A DNA stretch of 58,063 nucleotides, from assembly GCA_964418595.1 (NCBI GenBank), contig CAYQMF010000028.1, forward strand, positions 1 through 58,063, in the 5' to 3' direction. Every line of letters starts with the position of its first letter. Within the stretch, counting starts at the first letter, position 1. This DNA comes from CAYQMF01 sp964418595 (lineage in GTDB: Bacteria; Planctomycetota; UBA1135; UBA2386). The notes beneath the pieces are model-generated. The model was not told the DNA's origin. It worked only from the letters and a program-made list of their open reading frames with translations, and did no database searches. Made by a program: the position numbers and the translations under genes. Shown here piece after piece: positions 16,584 through 23,700 of the stretch.

Positions 16584-18626
16584 CTAGGGTTTGGATTCGA
16601 TCGGAGCGGCGGCGACGACGACGCGGTTGCCTTCGACGCTGATGACGCGGACGGGCGTGCCGATCTCGAGCATCTCGCCGCGCGTCACCACATCGACGCG
16701 ACGTCCGTCGATGCGGGCGATGCCGGCGGGACGCAGGACGGACTCCGTCACGCCGGTCTGTCGCAGGTAGCGGGCGATGCTCGGGTCGGCAGCGGCGCTC
16801 TTCACGTCCGCGTCGGCGGGACCGGCGAGCAGCAGTTGCTGGCCGAGCCGCGTGTTCGGCAGCGCCTTGAGCGCGAAGTAGGCGACGATGGGCGCGCCGA
16901 TCGCGGAGGCGCCGAGGAAGAGGAAGCCGACGACCTGGCCGTGGTGCGTGAACGCGAGCACGATCGTCACGAGCAGCGTCAGCGCCGCCCCGGCCCCGAG
17001 CGCGCCCATGCTCACGAGGAACACCTCCGCGACCACGAGCACCAGCCCGATGATCAGCAGCAGGAAGAGCAGGCCGATCGACACCTGCCCGGCAGTGGAG
17101 CCGCCGGGCGGCGGCGACACGCCCTCCACGACGACGCGCTGGTACGCGGTGTCGAGCACCCGCACGGTCTGACCCTCGGCGACGAAGTCGCCCCGCGTCA
17201 CCGCGTCGGCGCGCACGCCGTCCTCGAACTCGACGATCCCGGCCGGGCGCAGATCGGTCACGGTGCGCGCCACGGTTCCGATGCGCGCGGCGTGGATCGA
17301 GCCGGTGCGAGCCCCGGCCGTCGTCGCTGGCGCCGGCTCCGGCGGCGCGAGGAACACCCGGTTCATGAACGGGATGCGCGGCAGGAACTTCACGTAGGCT
17401 GCGAACAGGGCGATCACGCCGATCGCGAGCAACAGCAGGTTCGTGAGGTTCGCCGACAGGATGTCCGACTGCGTCTCGTTGCTCGGGATGATGAAGGTCT
17501 GCTGCGACAGGATCAGCGACGCCACCACGAAGAGGAACCCCAGCGCGCCGAACACCACGCTGCCTGGCATCACGAAGATCTCGACGGCCAGCGCCGCCAG
17601 CCCGATCAGCAGGAGCAGGATCTCGGTGATGTCCGCGAGCCCGACGAGATAGCTGCCGAACATGCCCAGCCCGAGCATCGTCGCGCCGAGCAGGCCGGGC
17701 ACGCCGAACCCCGGCGTCTTCATCTCGATCAGCAGCAGCACGAAGCCGAGCAGGAACAGGATCGGCTTCATCCCGTCCAGCCACGCGACCGCCGACTCCG
17801 ACCAGCTGTCCTCGAGGACGAGCGTCGTGGCCATCGTCGTGAGGTACTCGTCGCGCACGAGCGCGTCGAGGCTCGCGTGCCGGCCCTTGGCGAGGCCCAG
17901 CCGCACGCAGTCGTCGGCAGTGAGCACGACCGGGCGCGACCCGAACTCGCGCCGCGAGAGGATCTTCGTGCCCTCGGCCTCCATTCGCCGCAGGTCGTCC
18001 TCGAACAGGATCTCGCTCGTGGTGAGCCCGGCCTTGTCCTCGTAGGTCGTCTCGAACACGCGCAGCCGCGGGTCGACCATCGCCTCGACCACGTGGAGCA
18101 CGTCGCGGCGCACGCCGCCGCGGCGCTCCACGAGTGCGCGCAGATCCGCGCGCATGGCCGCGTACGCCTTGCTGCGCGCGTCGTTGTCGGGGATCGGCGC
18201 GATCTGGCCCGTGAGCGGATCCATGGCGACCGGCGTGATCCCACCCAGGGACGACCCGGGCGCCACGAAGATCTCCCGGCAGGCGAGCGCGATGTAGGCG
18301 CCCGCCGAAAGCGCCTCGCGCCGCACGAACGCGGTGGTGTGGATGCCGTCGTCGCGGACTGCGGCGAGCAGCATCTCGACCTCGCGCATGTCCGTGATGG
18401 CGCCGCCCGGGGTGTCGATGTCGAGCACCAGGCGACCGGCACTCCGCGCGCGCACCTCGGCGTAGCCGCGCCGGACGATCGCCACGGTCGTGACGCCGAT
18501 CGGACCGTGGACGGGCACGACGACGGTCTGGATCTCGCCCGACGGGCTGACGCGGCCCGGAGCCTGGGCCACGGTGCTTGCGGCGCAGAGCCCGAACACG
18601 AGCAAGCTGCCGATCAGGAAACGCAT
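16584..18626 (-). CDS. NfeD/ClpP-class membrane serine protease with two NfeD domains
   Basis: A 680-residue membrane protein with a signal peptide (MRFLIGSLLVFGLCAASTVA) and a ClpP-like protease domain at about 35-270. The likely nucleophile is Ser107 in ALSAGAYIA, with GSSLGG after it and Lys153 as the probable general base. A first multi-helix membrane block and NfeD OB-fold follow (ending IVEFEDGVRADAVTRGDFV). Then comes a second membrane block (IGLLFLLLIIGLVLVVAEVF) and a second NfeD OB-fold at the C-terminus (GIARIDGRRVDVVTRGEMLE). Long NfeD proteins usually have one such block. It likely cleaves stomatin/flotillin-type partners; floA is next in the operon. The start at 18626 is the ATG that opens the signal peptide. 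Confidence 0.9.
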   Translation of the reverse strand: MRFLIGSLLVFGLCAASTVAQAPGRVSPSGEIQTVVVPVHGPIGVTTVAIVRRGYAEVRARSAGRLVLDIDTPGGAITDMREVEMLLAAVRDDGIHTTAFVRREALSAGAYIALACREIFVAPGSSLGGITPVAMDPLTGQIAPIPDNDARSKAYAAMRADLRALVERRGGVRRDVLHVVEAMVDPRLRVFETTYEDKAGLTTSEILFEDDLRRMEAEGTKILSRREFGSRPVVLTADDCVRLGLAKGRHASLDALVRDEYLTTMATTLVLEDSWSESAVAWLDGMKPILFLLGFVLLLIEMKTPGFGVPGLLGATMLGLGMFGSYLVGLADITEILLLLIGLAALAVEIFVMPGSVVFGALGFLFVVASLILSQQTFIIPSNETQSDILSANLTNLLLLAIGVIALFAAYVKFLPRIPFMNRVFLAPPEPAPATTAGARTGSIHAARIGTVARTVTDLRPAGIVEFEDGVRADAVTRGDFVAEGQTVRVLDTAYQRVVVEGVSPPPGGSTAGQVSIGLLFLLLIIGLVLVVAEVFLVSMGALGAGAALTLLVTIVLAFTHHGQVVGFLFLGASAIGAPIVAYFALKALPNTRLGQQLLLAGPADADVKSAAADPSIARYLRQTGVTESVLRPAGIARIDGRRVDVVTRGEMLEIGTPVRVISVEGNRVVVAAAPIESKP

Positions 18627-18854
18627 ACCGGCTCCAACACGTGACCACGTCCTCGCACGCCGAGAGGATGAACCCAACACGGCCCGCTCGCAACATGCGG
18701 CGACGCAGGAGGCGGAGAATCCCGCCGCCGCCGCCGCATCGCACCTCGCGGGCGCGCACTTCGAATTCTGTTGATCCTCTTTCGCACCCGCCCACAATCG
18801 GCCCGGCGTCGCGACCTGCACGCGACTGTGGCGGGACGCACGCGCGAGAACGTG

Positions 18855-19598
18855 ATGACCGCTACCCCCCAGACCGCTTCCCAGCCCCAGGGCCACCCCG
18901 CAGCGCGCCATCGCCCCACCAGCGTCCTGATCCGCCCCTGGCCGAAGGTCGTCTTCTTCTACCCCACCGCCGTCATGGCGCTGGTGGCCTGGTTCTACTC
19001 GCTGCTGAAGGGCGAGGTCGGCTCGACGACGGGCGTGTCGGGGATCGGCGACCTGTTCCTGGTCGTGTTCTTCGTCAACCTGCTGGTGTTCAGCTTCGAC
19101 TTCTCGCGCATCAAGTCGATCACGATCGTGCTCGGCATCATCGCGATCGCCCTGGGCCTCGCCTGGGCCAACACGCAGTGGGAAGTCTGGTCGGGTCTCG
19201 GCGCGCTCCTCGACAAGGTCGACGCGCGCATGAACACGCAGTTCTTCGGGTTCACCAGCGCCTTCTTCGCCGTCGTCTACCTGCTGGTGCTGATCAACAC
19301 GCGGTTCAGCTACTACGAGGTCAACCACCGCGAGATCCTGCACCATCACGGCTACCTCGGCGACATCACGCGCATCTCGACCGCCGGCTTGCAGGTGAAC
19401 AAGGAGATCTACGACCTCCTCGAGTTCCTTCTCCTGCGCAGCGGCCGGCTGATCTTCTACCCCGCGTCGTCGCGCAACGCGATCGTGATCGACAACGTCA
19501 TCGGCGTGAACCGGATCGAAGCGCGCATCAAGGACCTGCTCAGCGTGATCGCCGTTCGCGAACTGCACGACGACGGCGGGCCCGACGAAAGCGACTAG
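18855..19598 (+). CDS. Membrane protein with a PH-like C-terminal domain, unknown function
   Basis: A 247-residue protein not tied to a named family by eye. Three or four hydrophobic segments (VVFFYPTAVMALVAWFYSLL, LFLVVFFVNLLVFSF, ITIVLGIIAIALGLAWA, FFAVVYLLVLINTRF) are followed by a cytoplasmic domain of about 95 residues. It begins YYEVNHREILHHHGYLGDIT and contains RLIFYPASSRNAIVIDNVIG. That pattern resembles bacterial PH-like domains after membrane helices. The ATG at 18855 is preferred over an upstream start because the conserved part begins after it. It is divergent from the NfeD gene and lies 27 bases before the tRNA. Confidence 0.75.
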   Translation: MTATPQTASQPQGHPAARHRPTSVLIRPWPKVVFFYPTAVMALVAWFYSLLKGEVGSTTGVSGIGDLFLVVFFVNLLVFSFDFSRIKSITIVLGIIAIALGLAWANTQWEVWSGLGALLDKVDARMNTQFFGFTSAFFAVVYLLVLINTRFSYYEVNHREILHHHGYLGDITRISTAGLQVNKEIYDLLEFLLLRSGRLIFYPASSRNAIVIDNVIGVNRIEARIKDLLSVIAVRELHDDGGPDESD

Positions 19599-19625
19599 AC
19601 TCCTTCCCATTCGAGGCTCCCCCAC

Positions 19626-19711
19626 GCGAGAGTGGCGGAACTGGTAGACGCGCAGGATTTAGGTTCCTGTGGGCAACCCCCGTAAGGGTTCGAGTCCCTT
19701 CTCTCGCACCA
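19626..19711 (+). tRNA. tRNA-Leu (anticodon UAG)
   Basis: An 86-base class II tRNA. The acceptor stem GCGAGAG pairs with CTCTCGC (19701-19707), followed by an encoded ACCA. The anticodon arm CAGGA-TTTAGGT-TCCTG gives anticodon UAG, reading CUN leucine codons. It has the long variable arm expected of tRNA-Leu and a T-loop GGTTCGAGTCC. The D-arm begins TGGCGGAACTGGTAGACGCG, a leucine tRNA pattern. Confidence 0.97.
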
Positions 19712-19714
19712 CTG

Positions 19715-19746
19715 GCCGCCGCCCTTCGGGACGGCGGCGCTTTTTC
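19715..19746 (+). terminator. Intrinsic terminator after tRNA-Leu
   Basis: A GCCGCCGCCC / GGGACGGCGGC stem with a short TTC loop and one bulged A is followed directly by CTTTTT. It lies four bases after the tRNA 3' end and separates it from the ferredoxin gene, which must have its own promoter in 19747-19791. Confidence 0.85.
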
Positions 19747-19791
19747 TGCCCGGGCCTTGCCGCGCGCGCTCCGACCTCTAAATCAGGGCGC

Positions 19792-20037
19792 ATGACGCAT
19801 GTGATCGCGCAACCCTGCATCGACGTCAAGGACAAGGCCTGCGTGGACGTCTGCCCGGTCGACTGCATCCACGGCGGCGATGGCGACAAGCAGCTCTACA
19901 TCAACCCCGCCGATTGCATCGACTGCACCCTGTGCGTGGACGCGTGCCCGGTGAGCGCCATCTTCGCGGAGGAGGACCTGCCCGCCGAGTGGAAGACGTT
20001 CACGGAGATCAACGCGAAGTTCTTCGCCAAGGGTTGA
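19792..20037 (+). CDS. fdxA: Seven-iron type ferredoxin (FdxA-like)
   Basis: An 81-residue ferredoxin. The cysteines follow the [3Fe-4S][4Fe-4S] pattern: Cys9, then Cys17 after seven residues, Cys21-Pro, Cys25, and a second set Cys42-x2-Cys45-x2-Cys48-x3-Cys52-Pro. In FdxA-type proteins the first two cysteines and the last bind the 3Fe cluster and the others the 4Fe cluster. It is cytosolic with no signal. The stop overlaps the TTG start of the adenylyltransferase gene by four bases, which suggests they are coexpressed. Confidence 0.93.
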   Translation: MTHVIAQPCIDVKDKACVDVCPVDCIHGGDGDKQLYINPADCIDCTLCVDACPVSAIFAEEDLPAEWKTFTEINAKFFAKG

Positions 20038-21083
20038 GCGCCGGGTCGGACCGTCCGGTGGTCCGCTGGGAGCGCTTCAGCCGGCAGATCCGGTTCGCGC
20101 CGCTGGGTGAGGAAGGGCAAGCCGCCCTCGCCCAGGCACACGTGGCCATCGTGGGGATCGGCGCACTCGGCACCCACCTCGCCAGCAGCCTCGTGCGGGC
20201 GGGCGTGGGCCGGCTCACTCTCGTCGACCGCGACATCGTGGAGTTGCACAACCTGCAGCGGCAGGTGCTGTTCACGGAGGCGGATGCACGCGCCGGCGTG
20301 CCCAAGGCAGCCGCCGCGGTGACGCACCTCGCCGCCGTCGATCCGGCCTGCGAACTCCGCGCGCTCGTCGAGGAGTTCACGGTGGCGACGTACGACGGAC
20401 TCACGCCGCGCCCCGACCTCCTCCTCGACGGCACCGACAACTTCGCCACCCGCTACCTCATCAACGACCTGGCCGTCGCGCACGGCGTCCCGTGGATCTA
20501 CGGCGCGGCCCTGGCCAGCGAAGGCATGGCGATGGCCGTGCTGCCCGGGGAGACGCCGTGCCTGCGCTGCCTCATCCCGGACGCGACCGGCGGCGCCGAC
20601 GCCACGTGCGAGACGGCGGGCATCCTGCAGCCCACCATCGCGGCGGTCACGGCGTTCCAGACCGCGCAGGCGCTGAAGATCCTCGCCGGCAAGCGCGCCG
20701 CGGTGGCGCGCGGCGTGTTCGTCGCCGACGTGTGGCGCGACCACTACGCGTTGCAGCTCACCGCCGCAGGAACCTCGCCGGACTGCCCGTGCTGCGCGCG
20801 CGGCGAGTTCCCCGCCTTCGCCGCCGACGCGAGTCCGGCCGTCACCCTGTGCGGTCGTGACGCGGTCCAGGTGCGGCCTCCCGCCGGCGCCGCGTTCACG
20901 CTGGACGCGCTCGCGGCCCGGCTGGCCGGCCTCGTGGCCACCACGCGCACCCCCCACCTGCTCCGCTTCGAGGCCGACGGCTGTCGGTTCAGCGTCTTCC
21001 CGGGTGGACGCGCGCTCATCTTCGGCGTCGCCGATCCCGGCCGCGGCCTGGCCCTGTACGACCGCTGGGTCGGCGGCCGCTAG
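20034..21083 (+). CDS. ThiF/MoeB-family E1-like adenylyltransferase
   Basis: About 349 residues. It activates the C-terminus of a small sulfur-carrier protein by adenylation. The nucleotide-binding motif IVGIGALGTHLASSLVRAG, the adjacent DRDIVELHNLQRQVLF and the catalytic region DGTDNFATRYLIND are all present. Zinc-type cysteine pairs CLRC and CPCC flank the core. Instead of a rhodanese domain it has an approximately 75-residue C-terminal domain (FEADGCRFSVFPGGRALIFG). The TTG at 20034 overlaps the ferredoxin stop (TTGA); a GTG at 20058 is the alternative. No ThiS- or MoaD-like carrier lies alongside. The cysteine desulfurase 15 bases on is the likely sulfur source. Confidence 0.9.
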   Translation: MSAGSDRPVVRWERFSRQIRFAPLGEEGQAALAQAHVAIVGIGALGTHLASSLVRAGVGRLTLVDRDIVELHNLQRQVLFTEADARAGVPKAAAAVTHLAAVDPACELRALVEEFTVATYDGLTPRPDLLLDGTDNFATRYLINDLAVAHGVPWIYGAALASEGMAMAVLPGETPCLRCLIPDATGGADATCETAGILQPTIAAVTAFQTAQALKILAGKRAAVARGVFVADVWRDHYALQLTAAGTSPDCPCCARGEFPAFAADASPAVTLCGRDAVQVRPPAGAAFTLDALAARLAGLVATTRTPHLLRFEADGCRFSVFPGGRALIFGVADPGRGLALYDRWVGGR

Positions 21084-21098
21084 GCTTGCCGCGCGGCG

Positions 21099-22223
21099 AT
21101 GATCTACCTCGACCACGCAGCCACCAGCTTCCCCAAGCCAGCCGCCGTGCTCGCCGCGGTCGAACGCTGGTTCCGGGAGGTGGGCGTCAGTCCCGCACGC
21201 GGCGACTCCAAGCTGTGCGCCGCCGCGGACACGATCGTGCGCGGAGCGCGCGCCGCGGTCGGTGCGCTGTGCCGCGTGCCGCCGGCGCGGGTCGCGTTCA
21301 CGTCTGGCGCAACCGAGTCCACCAACGCGTTCCTGCGCGGGCTGCTGCGGCCGGGGGATGCGGTCCTCACCACGGCGGCGGAGCACAGCGCCGTCGCGCG
21401 CACCCTGCGCGCGCTGCGCGCGGAGCGGGCCATCGAGACCACGGTCGTCGCCGTCGACCCGTACGGGCGCGTCGACCCGGCCGACATCGAGCGCGAACTC
21501 GCCGGCCGAGGCTACCGGCTGCTGGCGTTCAACCACGCGAGCAACGTCACCGGTGCCGTGCAGGATGGCGTCACCCTCTGTCGTCTCGCCCAGGCCGCCG
21601 GCGCACTCACCTTCGTCGACGCGAGCCAGACCGCCGGTTCCTTTCCCCTCGTGGATCTCCGGGCCGACGCGTTCGCGGCCTCCGCGCACAAGAGCCTGCT
21701 CGCGCCGCCGGGGCTCGGCTTCCTGGCCACGCGCGACGGCCTCGATCTGCGTCCCACCAAGCAGGGCGGCACGGGATCTTCGCGCGCGCTCGACGAACAC
21801 CCGGATGCCTGGCCCATCGGCTTCGAGCCCGGCACACCGAACATGCCCGCGATCGCCGGCCTCGGTGCGGCGCTCGCGGAGCAGGCCGGCGACGCGGCGG
21901 AGCAGCATCGCCGGCGCGCCGTCGCCCACCTCGACGGGCTGCGGACCGAACTCTCGTCCCGCCTCGGCGCCGGGATCCGTTGGCAGAGTCCGCAGCACGG
22001 TGCGCGCGTTCCGATCCTGTCCTTCACCCTCGACCAGCTCGACCCCGCGGAAGCAGGAGTGATCCTCGACGCCGCCGGCATCCATGTGCGCACCGGCTTC
22101 CACTGTGCACCGTGGATCCACGCGTGCCTGGGCACCTCGGCCGGGGGCACGATCCGCGTGAGCCCGGGGCCGTTCGTCACCGGAGCCGAAGTGATGGCGG
22201 TGGCACGGGTCCTCGCTCCGTGA
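21099..22223 (+). CDS. Cysteine desulfurase-like PLP enzyme (aminotransferase class V)
   Basis: A 374-residue fold-type I PLP enzyme predicted to release sulfur from cysteine as a protein persulfide. YLDHAATSFPKP opens the protein. SGATESTNAFL binds the PLP phosphate, VDASQTAG carries the cofactor Asp, and Lys198 in SAHKSLLAPPG forms the Schiff base. The loop VRTGFHCAPW places the persulfide cysteine at Cys336, as in SufS-type enzymes, so it is probably active. It follows the E1-like gene by 15 bases. Its last 47 bases overlap the tail of the convergent gene 22177-23700. Confidence 0.9.
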   Translation: MIYLDHAATSFPKPAAVLAAVERWFREVGVSPARGDSKLCAAADTIVRGARAAVGALCRVPPARVAFTSGATESTNAFLRGLLRPGDAVLTTAAEHSAVARTLRALRAERAIETTVVAVDPYGRVDPADIERELAGRGYRLLAFNHASNVTGAVQDGVTLCRLAQAAGALTFVDASQTAGSFPLVDLRADAFAASAHKSLLAPPGLGFLATRDGLDLRPTKQGGTGSSRALDEHPDAWPIGFEPGTPNMPAIAGLGAALAEQAGDAAEQHRRRAVAHLDGLRTELSSRLGAGIRWQSPQHGARVPILSFTLDQLDPAEAGVILDAAGIHVRTGFHCAPWIHACLGTSAGGTIRVSPGPFVTGAEVMAVARVLAP

Positions 22224-23700
22224 GGAACCGGAACAGCGCGTCGGCGCAGCGGAAGAACTTCTCGTGGCTGTCCTCGATGTCGCGCGGCAAGGGCGGCCGG
22301 GCATCCAACGGCAGCTGCAAGCGACCACTCACGTACTGGCTGCCCGCGAGGAGCGAGTCGCGCACGAGATCGGTCCAGGCACGTGCGGCGACGAGATCGG
22401 GATGCACCTCGCCGCGCCACATCGCGGCCTCGATCTCGCGCGCGAGCAACGCGCGGTCGAGGCACCCGGCGCGGGCCAGTGCGACGACCCGTGCCGCGTG
22501 CGGGTCGACGGGCAGCGCCCTCGGCACGCCTCGCGCCAGCTCGGCAGCCGCCGCCAGCCACGCCGTCGCGTCGGAGACGCGCAAGGGTGCTTCGACGGGC
22601 GGGGCCGAAGGCGGCGTCTCGACGGCGCAACGCCACGCGAGCGCGAGGCTCACCGCATCGCAGATGAGCGCTTCCTTCCCCCACTCGGACTGCTCGGCGC
22701 GGATGCGATCCCACGGCGCCGACAGCGCGTAGCCGACCGCGAGGGCGACGCGCACCTTGGGCACCGCCAGCAACTCCGGCACCGGACCCAGTCGACCTGC
22801 GGCGAAAAGGGCCCGCCGCGCCGCGGCGGAGGAGACGAGAACGACGCGAAGGCTCGGCTCGCTGCCCACGCGCGCCACGGTCTGTTCCGGCGCACCGCGC
22901 AGGGCAAACAGCGTCGCTGCCACGCGCACCGCGTCCGGGAGCTCGGGCCGGACCGCCAGCCCCAGCGCGAAGTCGATGGCGTCGCGCGTCGGTTGCGCAC
23001 GCCCCAGGCCGTAGGCGCGGATGACGAGGCCAGCGAGGGACGGACGCGCGTCGCCGAGCCCCGCCTTCGCGCGCTCCACGACCTCGCGCGCGTCGTTGCC
23101 GGCGAGCGCAACCACGATGGACTCCGTCGTCAGTGGTCCGCCCCGACTCGCGGGCGAGGCGACGAGTTCGTCGCCGAAGCGCAGCGCCGCCATCGTGGCG
23201 GCGAGTTGCGTGTACGAGCCGGCCCGCTCCGTGCCGACCAGGCCACGCAGCACGGGCTCGCTGCGCGCGCGCGGCGGTCCCACCGCGAGGCTCAGCAACG
23301 CCAGCGCCCGTTCCTCTTGCGGCCGCGTCCGGCTACCGCCGCATTCCACCAGCCACCCGTCACCCTCGACGTCCACACCCGCCGCGGCGCAGGCGCCGAG
23401 CAGGGTCCAGCGCTGCAGCCGGTTCGACTCGGCACGGAACGCGGCGCGCAGGGCAGGCAGCGCCGGTGGCCCCAGCCGTTGCGCCAATGCCCAACCCTCC
23501 GGCCAGCGCGCCAGTGCTTCCTGATGCAGGAGATCCCGGAGTACCTGGGTGAGACCCGGACTCCGCGGTCGCATGGTCAGCACCGAGCCAGCGTGCGTCG
23601 ATGCTGGCGGCGTGGGTGGAGCTTGACCCGGCGTGCTGCCGATAGCGACGACGGCAGCACACACCGCGCGGATCAGCACCGGGGAGAACCGAGAACCCAT
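22177..23700 (-). CDS. Secreted HEAT-like helical-repeat protein
   Basis: A 507-residue protein with an N-terminal export signal (VLIRAVCAAVVAIGS) followed by Ala/Leu/Arg-rich helices that look like HEAT-type repeats (LGPPALPALRAAFRAESNR, ERALALLSLAVG, LAGLVIRAYGLG). No catalytic motif is evident. The ATG at 23700 places the signal peptide correctly, with GAGGG just upstream. This ATG and the ATG of the divergent gene share the palindrome CATG (23698-23701), so there is no intergenic space. Each promoter must lie inside the other coding region. At the far end it overlaps the cysteine desulfurase gene by 47 bases. Confidence 0.8.
   Translation of the reverse strand: MGSRFSPVLIRAVCAAVVAIGSTPGQAPPTPPASTHAGSVLTMRPRSPGLTQVLRDLLHQEALARWPEGWALAQRLGPPALPALRAAFRAESNRLQRWTLLGACAAAGVDVEGDGWLVECGGSRTRPQEERALALLSLAVGPPRARSEPVLRGLVGTERAGSYTQLAATMAALRFGDELVASPASRGGPLTTESIVVALAGNDAREVVERAKAGLGDARPSLAGLVIRAYGLGRAQPTRDAIDFALGLAVRPELPDAVRVAATLFALRGAPEQTVARVGSEPSLRVVLVSSAAARRALFAAGRLGPVPELLAVPKVRVALAVGYALSAPWDRIRAEQSEWGKEALICDAVSLALAWRCAVETPPSAPPVEAPLRVSDATAWLAAAAELARGVPRALPVDPHAARVVALARAGCLDRALLAREIEAAMWRGEVHPDLVAARAWTDLVRDSLLAGSQYVSGRLQLPLDARPPLPRDIEDSHEKFFRCADALFRFLTERGPVPPPSLRLR

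Noticed and set aside
15550..18795. 1081-residue minus-strand frame joining floA and the NfeD region
   Set aside because: Only the floA part is real; beyond 16572 the frame is the wrong one for the NfeD gene, which has clear membrane and protease motifs in another frame.
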